A stretch of 64,000 nucleotides of DNA from Malachius bipustulatus (Eukaryota > Arthropoda > Insecta > Coleoptera > Melyridae): positions 29,418,162-29,482,161 of the forward strand of contig OU342637.1 of NCBI GenBank assembly GCA_910589415.1. Direction: 5' to 3'. This document shows positions 13,373-25,675 of the stretch, one piece after another. Every line of letters starts with the position of its first letter. Position 1 is the stretch's first letter. The position numbers were made by a program, and so were the translations under genes. The notes beneath the pieces were generated by a model that saw nothing but the letters and a program-made list of their open reading frames with translations, did no database searches and was not told the origin of the DNA.

Positions 13373-13441
13373 AAATGTACAGCCTAGTCCGCCCCTGGTA
13401 AACTAGTATTTTAAGAGGTCCTTACTATACTGTTAAATATA

Positions 13442-14128
13442 CAGGTGGCCCAGCGAAAACGTACCGGGCCTAATAACTTGAAAACTGAAGATGTACGCGA
13501 AAAACGCCGAAACAGGTCGATTTTGTTAGCAAGGGGGACATATTTTCGTGACAAATTTAACTACCCAAGTTCACCCTCTTGGCAGGGGTAGGTACCCCTT
13601 TGCTTATCATCATAGGGAACAGATATCGGGTGATACATCATTTGAAAGTAACTCGAATTCTCTTTACAACGATATCCAAAATTTTGGGTTTCGCTCACAT
13701 ACAGGGTGGCCCAAAAAAAAAGTTTTCGTTGGGCCAGCCTGTATGTAAGCGAAACCACTCACATACATCATTTGAAAGCTATTTAATTCTCTTAACGATA
13801 TCCAACATTTTGGGTTTCACTTACATACAGGGTGGCCAAAAAAAAATGTTTTCGTTGGGCCAGCCATTATGTAAGCGAAACCCAAAATGTTGGATATCGT
13901 TGTAAAGAGAATTCGAGTGGCTTTCAAATGATGTATCACCCGATATCTGTTCCCTATGATGATAAGCAAAGGGGTAGCTACCCCTGCCAAAAGGCTGAAT
14001 TTGGGTAGTTAAATTTGTCACGAAAATATGTCCCCCTCGATAACAAAATCGACCTGTTTCGGCGTTTTTCGCGTACATCTTCAGTTTTCAAGTTATTAGG
14101 CCTGGTACCTTTTCGCTGGGCCACCCTG
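13442..14128. mobile_element. MITE, CAGGGTGGCCCAGCG family, nested copy
   Basis: Inverted ends CAGGTGGCCCAGCGAAAAC (13442) and CGCTGGGCCACCCTG (to 14128), flanked by TA as expected for a Tc1/mariner-type TSD. The interior holds further inverted blocks (ACCTGTTTCGGCG and gatgatacatc-like segments). A relative lies at 49986-50809. No protein is encoded; translated frames across it are by-products of the palindrome. Confidence 0.75.
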
Positions 14129-14177
14129 TATTGATATACAGAATTTTCATTAAATTTAATCAAGTAGTTTAACAGCG

Positions 14178-14386
14178 GGTATTATAAAGGCTCATTAAGT
14201 TAACGGGCAGATTTCTGTGGTCATTTCTGAAGAAGGTATCGAGTCTAAGTGGAATTTTTTTAATTTATCTATTCTTGACACGAAAGTAATTACAAAAATG
14301 TTAACAAAAGTCATTTGACGTCGATATTAGCTTCAAAAACGAGCACAGAAATCTGTCAGTTAGCCTAATGAGCCTTTATAATATTG
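14178..14386. mobile_element. Small MITE nested in the right arm
   Basis: Inverted ends TATTATAAAGGCTCATTA at the left and TAATGAGCCTTTATAATA at the right enclose about 200 bases. It interrupts the outer arm between AAGTAGTTTAACAG and TAAAAGTTATTC, which are adjacent in the uninterrupted left arm. Confidence 0.7.
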
Positions 14387-14562
14387 GCTGTAAAAGTTAT
14401 TCAAGAAAAATTGATTTCCGGTGCCGTCATTTAGGAGGCCGTATCTCCGTAGGGGGGGCCGCTAGGAAAAAAAAATTATATGAAATTGTCATCTTTTTTT
14501 TTAGTTCTATCTGATTTCGAGAGATTTCCCACATTTTCCCGGACACCTGTACAAAAAAATTA

Positions 14563-14975
14563 TACAGGGTGATCCATTTAATTCTTTTTTTGAAATCATT
14601 GGGAAGGAGCATCATTTTCGGGAAAAAAAACTATCAGACAGAAGTCATTCAGTTTGGGGACATCCACCCACCCTGCCTAGGGGTGGGTGGGGGAAGACGA
14701 TATGACGTCGACATATTAAATAGGAACATCATATTCTTAAATTCAATCCAGAAACTAATTTTTCGATATCCATTTACTTTCTTATGACTAAACAACGGCC
14801 TCCAGGGGAAAATTGTAAGAGGCGAATTTGTACTGGTGTTGTAAAGATTGGGGGTGGGGGGTAGTTTTTATGTCCAACAGATGGTCCAAACCAAACAACT
14901 TTTGCCTCTTGCAATTTACCGCTGACTGGAGCCGTTTTTAGTCATATAAGAAAGTAAATGGATATCGAAAAATCT
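14563..14975. repeat. Fold-back segment with CAGGGTG start
   Basis: Begins TACAGGGTGATCC at about 14563. Arms at 14756-14789 and 14938-14973 (TTCGATATCCATTTACTTTC and its complement) form a hairpin with a loop of about 150 bases. It is probably another member of the local MITE cluster. Confidence 0.5.
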
Positions 14976-15259
14976 GACTATAATCTGACCTAAAAGTTCG
15001 GTCATTGGTGAGGTTAGGTTCTCTCTCCCCTGAAATTTAATTTCTTCTGGTTCCTTTTTTTTTAACCTTAATATTTTTTATGAAAAATCATCATCCGCAA
15101 TAAAAACTGGGGGTTCCTTCCTATTTAAAGACGTCGAAGTCACCCCCACCCAAGCTGCCATTATTTTAATAGTTATTATTCAACAATAATTCAACAGATT
15201 TCATGCCTGTAGTTACATACCTATTTATTGATGTTCAATTGAGTAGGTACACCGCATAA

Positions 15260-16400
15260 CAACTGAACACAAAATACAAAACAAACATTAATTTATCCGG
15301 CCACGCACATTCTCCACTTCACTAGGTAATGAATTTATTAATTATTATTGTTAAGGCAAGTAAGTCAAATTTATTATTAATATAATTTCTCAGGTTTTTA
15401 CACAAGAAGTAACAGTCACACTCACACAAGACACAAGATCAAAATACAGATTACAAGTTACAAGTCAAGTTCAAGATGTCAAGTGTCAAGTGTGTCGTTA
15501 GTTTTTCATTCTTCCAGCAGGTGTTATTCCTTACTTCTCATAAAATCGATATTTTCTCGACTTCGTCGTGATTGGCCCGTTTCTTTGGTAGCTACATTTA
15601 TACAGTGGCTCTCAAAAGTAACGTAGAAATTCATTTTCTCAGTTAATATTTGTAGAATAAAAATAAAAAACTGAAACAGGTAAATTTTTACATACAAAAA
15701 ACTGTTTTGCACTGCACTCAGTTTTTGGAATGCATTTTGGCTGCCTGGGGTGTATCCTATTGCGCAAGCCGAACCCTCATGGGATACTTTGATAAAAACT
15801 GTGCTGTGGATAGATACATTGTACCGATGAGTCCCAAACAGGACGAAACACGTGTCTACAATTTCCATCGCTACTCACATGCAGTAGTAGTACAACATCA
15901 ATGAATGGCATGTTTTATTTTTAAACATGTGTCATTTTTCTCTTGTCTTGAAAAAAATGCATCAATGACGTCGACGTCATTAATGAGCCAAAGACACCCT
16001 GTAATAAAAAAAAAAACCTTTGGTCCTGCATCCGGTTTTTTCATTCTTCAAATATTAACTTATAAAATTAATTTATTCGTTACTTTTGAGAACTACTGTC
16101 TTAAATATAACAAATAAATCGGTCGAACACGACGAAGTGACGAACGAAGTCGAGAAAATATCGATTTTACGAGAAGGGGATAACACTACTTGCTGGAATT
16201 GCTGTAAAAATAAAAACGCACCCTTGAGTAGGACTTAAACTTGACTTGCATGAACCGGCTTGTATGTTGATCTTCTTTTATAGTTTTGATTGTTGCTTTT
16301 TTAATAATTATTAATTATTAATAAATTCATTAACTGGTGAAGTGGAGAATGTGCGTGGCGGGTTAGATTAGTGCCGTGTTTTGTGTTTTGTGGTACTTCC
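15260..16400. mobile_element. Nested inverted-repeat element
   Basis: The outer arms at about 15260-15350 and 16319-16400 share GTGAAGTGGAGAATGTGCGT. Inner arms at about 15510-15575 and 16130-16200 share TCGATATTTTCTCGACTTCG in inverted orientation. The small frames inside (for example 15707-15904) match nothing and appear accidental. Confidence 0.6.
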
Positions 16401-16593
16401 TGGTCAAGCGATACTAGAAGATGCGCGGAGGAGTGCAACGACGAGCGAAGAGAACGGGGTGGTACGGCGTACGGCCCATTCAGGCTCATTCTTAATAATC
16501 GTTTAAACGTACTTTTCTCTATAATTTGTGATTGTGATCCTACTTCCCGACAACATTGAGAGGTCTCAACGATGGGACCCACAACGGCAAAAG
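16360..16593 (+). other. GC- and CpG-richer island, possible 5' exon (uncertain)
   Basis: This stretch is richer in CG dinucleotides than its neighbours. It ends ATGGGACCCACAACGGCAAA followed by GGTGAGTG, a plausible splice donor near 16595. It could be a first exon of a gene running rightwards, but no partner exon was recognised and part of it lies in the arm of a repeat. Treat as a weak candidate. Confidence 0.2.
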
Positions 16594-17149
16594 GTGAGTG
16601 CCTATTCAATGTGCTTTCGTTTTTTTGGTATACAGCCTTAAGATCATAATCAGCAACGGTCAGCCGCCAGGTCCCTATACCTACGTAAAATTAACCCAAA
16701 TCTTTATTCTACATTGTTCAAAAATAAGAAAAATTCTTTGTTCGTTTATCGGGTAGGTATCAGCCATATGATTTCCAATGGAATGGTACCGCCGAGAAGA
16801 GGAGGGACAGCTCTCCCTCTATTTTCCCCATTCATTTTCGAGGACACTTTTCGAAAAGAAGCGAGTGAGAACGCAAGGGACGTGGCGGCATGGGCGTCAA
16901 CACCAACTGTAAAAGCCAATCTTATTTTCTCTACTCAGACATTCTAAAAATGCAATAACATAGGAGCATTCCATTTAAAAAAAACATAACTTTGATATGC
17001 CACTGTCATATGGGACACTCTGTATACTCCAAAATAATATTAGATTATGGCCATTGTGATTCTGTACTTGAATTGTCAAAAAGTTTTTTGAAAAAGTCCA
17101 TCGTTCGGCCTACAGAGACCGCTACGAATAAGCTGGGACACCCCGTATA
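16594..17149. other. Noncoding between repeats
   Basis: Contains isolated fold-back-type ends (GGGACACTCTGTATAC near 17010 and GGGACACCCCGTATAG near 17136), but no complete element and no gene. Confidence 0.4.
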
Positions 17150-17922
17150 GAGGGTGAATCAAAATTCAGTGCAATGATTTTAAGGGCGTATTTACCAGTC
17201 AAAAATAAGAAAAAATTTTCATATAATCGTATGTCCTAACTTGCTTCGTTTTCTAGATACAGGGTGTAAAATTTTGAAAAAAAAAATCCATTCTTTATTA
17301 ATTACTCAAAAACCTTTCAGCCGATTTAAATAAAATTTGGTAGGCTTATTTGTCGTTATAAGGAAACTTCCTTTGATGGGAATAACATAAATTTATTAAT
17401 TCCAGTGGCGTCTCAGGGGGCTACTTATTTGAAACTTATAAGTAAAATTATTGTAGGTACGCCACTGCTCTTTTGACAATTTATATTTTTTTTTTAGATT
17501 AAGCGGTCAATAATGTAACTTTCTTGCCTCCTGAGCTTTACTCGTATCCAGCTTTGTTTCCAAGAAAAAAAAATCAAAATCTGTGCCAGGCCCCATTAAA
17601 TTATTAGTGTTATTCCAATTATACCACAATTTTACCTATAAGTTTCAAGTAGGTGGCCCCCTGAGACGCCACTGGAACTAATAAATTCATGTTATTCCCA
17701 TCAAAGGAAGCCCCTAATGACAACAAAAGCCTATAAAATTTTATTTAAATCGGCTGAGAGGTTTTTGGGAAATTGATTAAAATCGATTTTTTTTTCAAAA
17801 TTTTACCCCCTGTATCTAGAAAACAAAGCAAGTTAGGACATACGATTATATAAAAAAAACTTCTTATTTTTGGCTGGTAAATACGCCCTTAAAATCTTTG
17901 CACTGAATTTTGAATCACCCTG
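17150..17922. mobile_element. MITE with (C)AGGGTGAATC termini
   Basis: The left end AGGGTGAATCAAAATTCAG is matched by CTGAATTTTGAATCACCCTG at the right end. The arms are long: ttgcttcgttttctagata recurs inverted at about 17810, and CCAGTGGCGTCTCAGGGGG (17403) inverted at about 17658. TA flanks both sides. Confidence 0.72.
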
Positions 17923-19941
17923 TATATTACAACATAAAATGTAGAGAATTAAATTCCCCAAAAATTTGAAAATGAATATTATCCAAAACGTAAAAACTCC
18001 TGAGATAATGAGGAAAAACAAACTCACCCTCTAAATTCAAGATGGCGTCCAACGCAAGGGATTAAACTGTGATAATTTTGCACTTTAAGCATCTCTGAGG
18101 AGGAGGGAACAAAATTACATCAAAAAAACTCCGCCGGCAAATAACTTTCGGGAAAAGTTTAAAATTACTGGGCTATACGAAATGTTGGTGACCGCAAAGG
18201 ACGTCATATGGGAAAAATTTATATTTTTACTACTTATCGAGAAAATTGCTTTTTTCGAAATGGTGAAAATCGTAAAAGTGGTATTTTTAGAAAACTAAGC
18301 AAGATTTCGATTCGATTTTTGTACAATATGTCAGTTTCAGCGTATTTGATAGTCTCATGATCCAAAAACTTTTTGAATAATTTTTTCAGTTTTCATTATT
18401 TTTTATTATTTCCAAAATTTGTCTCAATTAGACTTAATTTTCAAACTGTAATAATTTTTTAATGTAAGTTTTCAAGATCTGTTGTTATAATGGAACACGA
18501 AGATTGTTAATTATTACTTTGGTCTTTCTGTACATTGATCGAAAAGTGAATTAGGTATCACTACGACAAAGTTGACTTTTTTGGTGCAATGTACTTTAAA
18601 GGAAAAACTTTTTTATGAGAGCAGGTTTTTTTCTGGATAGCTTCTTGAAGATCCAAACACCACTAATTTTAATTATTTCTAAATAATTAAAAACATTAAA
18701 TTAAAAAATAAAATAAAAATACTAAAATACTAAAAAGATACTACAAAAAAATGATTTTATTTGAAGTATTTTAATTAAATTTTATTTTTAAATTTAAAGT
18801 TAGGTAACTGAATTAGTAACTATGATAGCACTTATAGACGTAACTAATTGTTTGACTAGGAAGTCAGAATTACTTCTTTTTTCTTGAAAGTAAAATCTTA
18901 TTAGTAAGAAATAAACGATTGATTTTAGACATGCAAAGTAAAGTAGGTAGGTATAGGCACCTAAAATACAAAAGCCGTGTTCAGCTAATATGATATTATC
19001 TTTCTGTTTTTTTTTTTTATAATAAGTTTATTCATAATTCAAATGGCTGCCATTTTGAAAGGACTTGACCGATTTTGCTCAAATGCAATACCTACCTGAC
19101 CACTAGATACTTGCAGATATATCTTACTCCCATGAAAATTTCAAATCCTATATGGAGAGTAAGTACCTACCTACTGTTGAAGGTATCGAAAGTTTACGTC
19201 AGTAATTTAGAGCGCCCCTCAGAAGATTTTTTATGACGCGTGTATTAGTTCATTACACAAAACTGAATAATCAAATTTTTTATTGAATACTTGAAATTTA
19301 ATACAAGTTTAACGATTGACTTGGCATAATCTAATCTTAGAAACGCAGTGATCCAATCCAAATTCTTTTTGTAGCTAGTTGAAAAGCTTGAAGTAAAATT
19401 ACGTTACCAAATTACGTAAAATTATGTATATTTTACCCAGAATCATTTGATAACTGCAAATGGTAAATTTTCCCACTTGTGGTCTTCAAAATATTTTTTT
19501 ACTTTCAAGGTAGATAGGTATAGGGAAATTATTAAATTATGAATTTAGTTGTTATTATAATGGGAAATTATTATACTCAACTCTAATTTATTTATTATGG
19601 ACTGTGTGGTTGAAAATAACTTTCAAGTCAAAAATAAGTGACTAAATATGGTCAAATAGCCCTATTTAAAACCTTCTTTCCACCGTTATGGTAAATCTGA
19701 CTTATTGTTATGCACGAGGCGAGCGCAATGAAAACGAATTTCAGAAGGGCACACGACGCATCGATGGGCTTTTCATTCTTTTATTATTCTATATGAATAT
19801 TAATTCGTTAAGTTATTGCACAGGCCTTTAACCTCATATTTCGTTTGGCAGAAATATTACGACAGTTTGTTGAATCTTCATAGTCAAAAATTGACTAAAA
19901 TATTACTTCATAAAATCCTTGAAAGTCAAAAGTTAAGTAAT
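17923..19941. other. AT-rich intergenic DNA
   Basis: No gene seen. A dispersed repeat copy lies at 19036-19160 (listed separately). Confidence 0.4.
19036..19160 (+). repeat. Dispersed repeat copy 1
   Basis: Contains AAATGGCTGCCATTTTGAAA and GACCGATTTTGCTCAAATGC, clearly related to 38219-38335 in the same orientation with many substitutions. It is probably an old dispersed element of unknown family. Confidence 0.6.
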
Positions 19942-20644
19942 TGGTATTTGGTATTTGGTATTTTAACTAAATGTGAGAGATGGTTTATTAGGTCCCAAAC
20001 ACTGAAGCCAGCGGGCTTATTGTATTTCTCACATTTAGGTTCTCCTTGATTAGAAGAGCTCCGTTCCTTTGACAAGGTTTAGCAGCCCGCTAACCAAGGT
20101 TTTTTCCGCCAGATGGCTCCCGGGACTGATTGGTCCCAGGACCGCATAGCGCGTTCGTGCGAGTGCTGGACACTCGAATATCACATGAGAAGCTGTCTCG
20201 TCTTCTTCATTGCAGAGTCTACAAATTGGGTCTTCTCTGTATATCCCCAGTTTATGTAGGTGTACTCTTAGGTGGCAGTGTCCTGTGAGAAGACCCACCA
20301 CCGTTCTGATCTGCATTCTATTTAGTTGCAGTATCTGTCTGGCAAGGTTTTGAGAGGGCTCCTTGATCATCACCTTACCATGTTTGTTTCCTGTTATACG
20401 GTTCCAGTGTGCTCTATGTTGTGTTCTTATCCACTGAGCCACCGCCCCGCGTACAGTGTTCTTTGGGATGCCAAACACTGGTTCGGGCCCAGTGTAGTTT
20501 ATCCCAGCGCCTTTCTTGGCTAGTTGATCTGCAGCCTCATTACCAGGCGTCCCACGGTGACCCGGAACCCAAACTAGTGTCACCACGTTACACCTGGCTA
20601 AGTCAATGAGGTCTTGCAGGCATTCCCAGACCAGTTTTGATCTG
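19942..20644 (-). mobile_element. 5'-truncated LINE (I/Jockey-like), copy 1
   Basis: Inserted between perfect 14-bp direct repeats AAAAGTTAAGTAAT (19928-19941 and 20645-20658), the mark of target-primed reverse transcription. On the - strand it reads from a truncated RNase H domain through a CCHC motif to a 3' end in short TACCAA-type repeats. A second copy of the same family is at 30243-30738. Confidence 0.88.
20050..20643 (-). pseudogene. LINE ORF2 C-terminus: RNase H end and CCHC motif
   Basis: The frame is open from the truncation point. It starts RSKLVWECLQDLIDLARCNV, continues VTLVWVPGHRGTPGNEAADQ (the last RNase H motif with the conserved H, G, N, E, D residues), then RVHLHKLGIYREDPICRLCN and ETASHVIFECPALARTR (CxxC...HxxxxC zinc-knuckle-like motif common at the C-terminus of Jockey/I-group LINEs), and ends in a stop. 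Endonuclease and reverse transcriptase are missing, so it cannot act alone. The first Met at 20586 is incidental. Confidence 0.85.
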
Positions 20645-20689
20645 AAAAGTTAAGTAATACATGAGTATTCCGTCATCGTAATTAATTTG

Positions 20690-21260
20690 GTGTTTAGAAA
20701 GTATTGATATCTAATCCCGATGAACGATATGCTAATTTCATTCAGCAACAATTCGTTCGAAAGTAAATTCGTGGTTCGAAGAATACAACATCCACCCCTT
20801 CCTTCCCTTTTACCCGCACATGCAAAGACAGAAGTGAGAAAGAAGAAGGAAGAAGAAATACTTGGTCAGCCGAAGTTCTAAGAGCAAGTCGCATTTCGAG
20901 ATTCGCAAAATCGTGTCGTATTGGACGGGTCGTCAGACATCCTCCATAATTCGTGTTAATACAATTCGTAATAATAATAATTAATCATATCGTGAACCTA
21001 AATTAATCGCGCCTTACAACCGCGGTTTAATCGTTAAAATTAAGTGGTGTACAACCAAACATCAGGAGAGATTAAAGCAGACCGAAGGTCAGTAACTATA
21101 CTTATTAGAATTATTTACTGTGCATGTCTACCTACTTCTGTTTCCTTCGGGGTTAAAACCCTGGTCCTTCGGACTATAATTAAACCATTAATTGTCACAA
21201 ATTTTGAGCTTTCGCCCGCATCAAACATTTTGGCCCTTCGAGCCGTATCAAACAATAACT
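20690..21260 (+). mobile_element. Possible BEL/Pao LTR and primer-binding-site relic
   Basis: At 21226-21245 a CA dinucleotide is followed by TTTTGGCCCTTCGAGCCG, very close to the primer-binding site of the BEL element at 50998-57176 (TTGGTCCTTCGAGCCGGA). This suggests the right end of an LTR and the start of a leader on the + strand. No gag-pol follows, and I could not define the left end of the LTR. Confidence 0.35.
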
Positions 21261-24200
21261 TTGTTTGACTAAAAGAGGACGGCATTCCGCATGTATAGAA
21301 ATGACCAATTTTGCTACTTGGGAACTAATGTTTATTGGTTCTGCTCAGACCTGGTAGTTTATGTAATTATTTCAATTTGAATACAGACGTAACGGCCGAC
21401 GAAAGCACTTTTTAAATGTAAATTTCAACCCAAACATTTCAACCCTCTGAATATCTGTATTATTTATTTAAAAACAGATCTTATTGTGCGCATTATATTT
21501 TATTTTCGTTGATCCACGTAACGTTTTGTTATGATCCCCTTCTGCAAACAAACCTAATATTACCTAAACGCCCTAAAGTTATAAAATTAACCGATAGATA
21601 TACATATATTCCATGAGCTTTTAAAACAATGCTAACATATCACTAACACCAACACTGGCAACGTATAGATACTGCCTTTTCCATGCAGCAAACGAACATT
21701 GGTCACGTGCTGATAAACAAGTGCTTGTTGTAGACTCGTCCTCGTGACTGAAGGGATGAACTGCCGTTGTGTTGGAAGTCTGTATATTTAACATTCCGCT
21801 CCGCTTTTGAGATAACACCCCCGACGGGCATGTTTGACATGAAGCTGGATTTTGATTTTAAATCTCCCCTCCACATTGTCGTGTCAGCTGTGGAAAACAG
21901 AGGAAAACCACCCGGCAATAAATAAGTCTGGTGCTGGTATCTCTGTTAAGGTGATTTGTTCCTGCGTTCTATTTCCTTTCGCTTCTTATCGCGCGATGTT
22001 TCTAAAGAAACTTTTTGCCTAATTCCCGTTCCAGATTATCTCTACTCCACAATATCGGAACAATTGCAATAAAACACATAAGGCTATTATAGAGCAATCG
22101 AAATTCAATATTTTTATTTGCATAATTTTCATGAAAAAATTCATGACGCCGTGAAAATTGTGAAACGTGTTACTGTGAAGCGAATGTTGATGGCCTGTTT
22201 TACTGTTTGAATATCAATTCCGCAACCCCATAATAGAAAGCAGACTGCTTTCAGTCGCTATCCTTTTCGAATCATCTGTTTCTGAGTCCCTTAATTATAC
22301 TTTGTGTCGTTTTTCTGCAATTGGATTATGAAAGCTTTATTTGAAAAAGTCTCCTAATTAAACGGGTTTCATCATGACGACAGGAACTAATGGACGGAAG
22401 ATTAAACCCTGGCAGGAGATAATACCTCCGTGGCATGTTTTTTAACCAATGACGACGTATCTCGGTGTAATCAAAACAAAACTCCGATACAAAATTTTTA
22501 ATCCCGTTGTGAACAAAAGACATGTAAGTATATATGTGAAATATGCCCTTTTATGTACGATTAATACTTTCAGAGATTACTCACTTATCAGCAGAAACGG
22601 AATTGTAACTGCAGTATTGCCAGATTTGTCTTTACATTATAGATCGATGATCTAATTTCTGTCTATGATGCTTGTGCGAGAATGTAATTAAATCAAGTAT
22701 AGTAGAACCATTTTGAAAAATGCATATATAACATGCTTCTCAGGCTGAGCAGTGGCTCTCAACATTTTCAGATAGTAGGTACTTTAATGGATTTTAAAAG
22801 TGGAAACAGTTTTAGAACTTCACCTGTTTAGGTCTAAGTACCCCCAATTTTCATTTAATTTTTACCCCCAATAAATCATTTGAACAATTAAATTCAGAAT
22901 TAGATTTCTAAAATCTCTCTTCTCAAGCCAAATAAATTTTTTTTCAACCAAACTCTCTCAAAAACTTAGAAAACTTCTAGAATTTACAAATTAATAATCG
23001 GTTACATTCTTGCATGCTGCTACTCAATAATTATTTTCCATGCAAGCAACTTTTATAAATGGATAATGTAATAATTATTCCTGCAAATACTTTGACACTG
23101 TTTGAGGTTGATTTGAGATCAGGAAATGATTCAAACAATGGTACAGACTTCCTTAAAGTGGATGAGCTAACGACTGTCTCCGTCCTAATTAGAGAAGTTG
23201 TACAACTAGTTAAGTTCAGCAACTCATAGAGAATCACTGAGTGAGGTCGAAGCAAAATGGTAATGCCCTTAATATAATTACTAGACAAATTCAATATACA
23301 GGGAGCTCAAAGTCGGTGGAATTCTCCTTGGTCGCAGAGATAGAATTTTTTATCATGTCTTTGTTTCTTCTAACAGAAAACATCAACCATGTTATAATAT
23401 AAATCCCAATAAATTCTCCACAACACAATTTAAAAATAACAAATTTGAATGAACTAATAAATAAGCAAAACGGTGAATTTTCAAGCTTCAAAGAGGCGTA
23501 TTGTTGCGGTAACTGGTCGAACTCAAGAACCGACTCCATTAGTTCTACAAATGGCAAGTCTGCTACCGGAACGACGAATATTGCCTCCAGAGAAATGTCA
23601 AAAAACTCCCAGGGAAAGGTTCAATCAACTCCCATGGCAAGGCTATAAAATCACAGCTCAATCACTGAATGTTCATAATAAAGCAACAACAGCAAATCGG
23701 TTTCTGCACGGGTATTTTAAAGTCCAACTTGACATAATAATAAAAATTAATGTGTGAATTCACGTGCAGCAGAAACCATATGCGGCAATTATTTAATTTA
23801 ATAGAAAAATATAGTAATTCACATGTTAAATGTTCAAAAAAATATAATCATACTTACTAACGGTTGTTTAAAAAGGGAGATGGAAGATATAATGTAAGAA
23901 AATTCTTTAAAATTGTTTAGGAACCCGATGGCGATGCTATTTGTACGGTGGTCAAAAGAACAGGTATAAATGAAATAACTAAATGGAACAAAATAATAAC
24001 TCTGAAATTGTAACAAATATAAGTAAACGGAAATGCTGATAAATAAATAAACCCTTGTAACAGTAACTATTACAAAGTATAAGGGAAGCAGCTTTTTTGC
24101 CTTCTCATTCCGACATTTTATGACCGATTGTTTTAGAAAAACCATTTCAGTAACCCAAACTGGCAACGTAGGATCAGGATCCGGGTAATGTTGACTACTG

Positions 24201-25675
24201 TGGGAATATAGTTATGATTCGGAGAAGGGTTATAATTGACAAACAAGGGAAGCTTTTATCTCCGACTATAAACAATGATTGTAAAGCCGACCCACCAGGA
24301 CACTAAAGAGACAATCCTACCGACTGCGCCAAAGTACATTAATTAACGGACATGAGAAACAATGGATTTACCCTGATACATAACCACTCATACGGTTGCC
24401 ACAAACTGTAGATAGTTCTTGCTCATTTTGCCGAGATTAGGCCTGGAATTTCATATGTCAAGTCAGTTACATGCGGAAAGTGTTTGTTTGAGTGCTTTTT
24501 TTATAAATAACTGCATGATCCTCAAGGCATAACACTCATCATAATCCTCGTCATTCTCAGTTAAGACATAGGATTACAGATTACAGTCAACTCGGTTAGA
24601 CTTATAACGTCCATGGGATACTAATCCGATAAAAAAAATGTTGGCGATGTCATGATTACTATATCCATTACTTGACCTGATCTGAGGCACTTTGAAGCGT
24701 AGAATTACCTGAAAATATTACCTAAAAATAAATGGAAGATTGAAGGATGTATCACTGCCAAAGATGAAAAACCTAACAAACCGCAGAAATAACTAGCTTG
24801 TTAAAAATTGATAAGCAACAAAATCCTAACAAAAAAAAAACATTTTTACTTCAAAGAACCTGCTCATCAGTCCAGGATAACGTGGATAATAAAACAAGCA
24901 ACTTACAATATAGTACACTCGGTTATTTGCTACTATGATCTCGTTTATATGTATAGGGTAACGTTCGCAAGCAAAAATCAAAGTTAAAAAATGTGCCTTC
25001 GGTATGAGAAAGTTTGATACTAGATACCTAACTGTATAGATGAATAAATGATATAATTAAAAATAAATAAATGAGAACACACAAAACAAAGCGGGGACAT
25101 TTGTCATAAAACGTTTTCTTTGATATAATTTTTATAATCCTCAATACAATTTTACAATGTCGATAACAAAATTGTTTTATCCCAAGTTTCAATTATCAAA
25201 ATAAAGAAAAAAAAATTAAAAATTGATCCACATACGAGTTTCCCCAAGTAAGTATCTTATAAAATATTAGTTTTATTATAGATACTACCACGAGTAGTCC
25301 TCTAAGCCTCATTTCACTGGGAGGTTGTGTAGAGAACATGAGCGAAGCTTAAGACCTTAGTGGAAAGTTTAGCTTCTGGCAGATACTTCATATTTATTGG
25401 ATTTTTCGACTAATTCAATGTATCTAAGACTTAATTCCAAACAAAATCGATTACTTTTTCATATCTTTAGTAAAAAACAATATAGTGGCTATAGAAAGAT
25501 TTAAAAAAAATTTACTGTAGAACTATTTAAAATTTTTGAATTGTGAAATGGACACCTCTTAACGTCTTATACAGATGTAAACCTAACATAAAAGATTATT
25601 TATTTTGTGATCACACAAGCACGATGTAGATAGGTTACGGTGTACACACTGGTCGCTCTCAATTGGCACAGTCGC
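21261..25675. other. Intergenic DNA, no gene recognised
   Basis: Short open frames in both directions (for example 23473-23757 and 23834-24166) match nothing I know and have no supporting splice structure. I see no tRNA or repeat of note. Confidence 0.4.

Larger units (their letters stand above)
12330..14549. mobile_element. Composite nested MITE nest, CAGGGTGTC termini
   Basis: The left end CAGGGTGTCTGGGAAAATG (12330) is matched inverted at 14531-14549 (ending GGACACCTG). The left arm runs to about 12612 and includes a CCAGGGGCGGACTAGG block; the right arm resumes inverted at about 13384-13441, is then interrupted by a second MITE (13442-14128), continues to about 14177, is interrupted again by a third small MITE (14178-14386), and finishes to 14549. 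The centre is itself a palindrome. No transposase is encoded. Confidence 0.75.

Noticed and set aside
13548..14163. Open frames in both directions across 13548-14163 and again across 49990-50702 as conserved genes
   Set aside because: They are translations of the same palindromic MITE on both strands; the similarity is due to the repeat, not to coding.
15524..15868. 114-codon frame on the - strand
   Set aside because: It spans the arm of a fold-back element and shows no recognisable domain.
23473..23757. 94-codon frame and overlapping frames at 23291-23648
   Set aside because: No homology that I recognise and no splice context; overlapping frames on both strands suggest chance.
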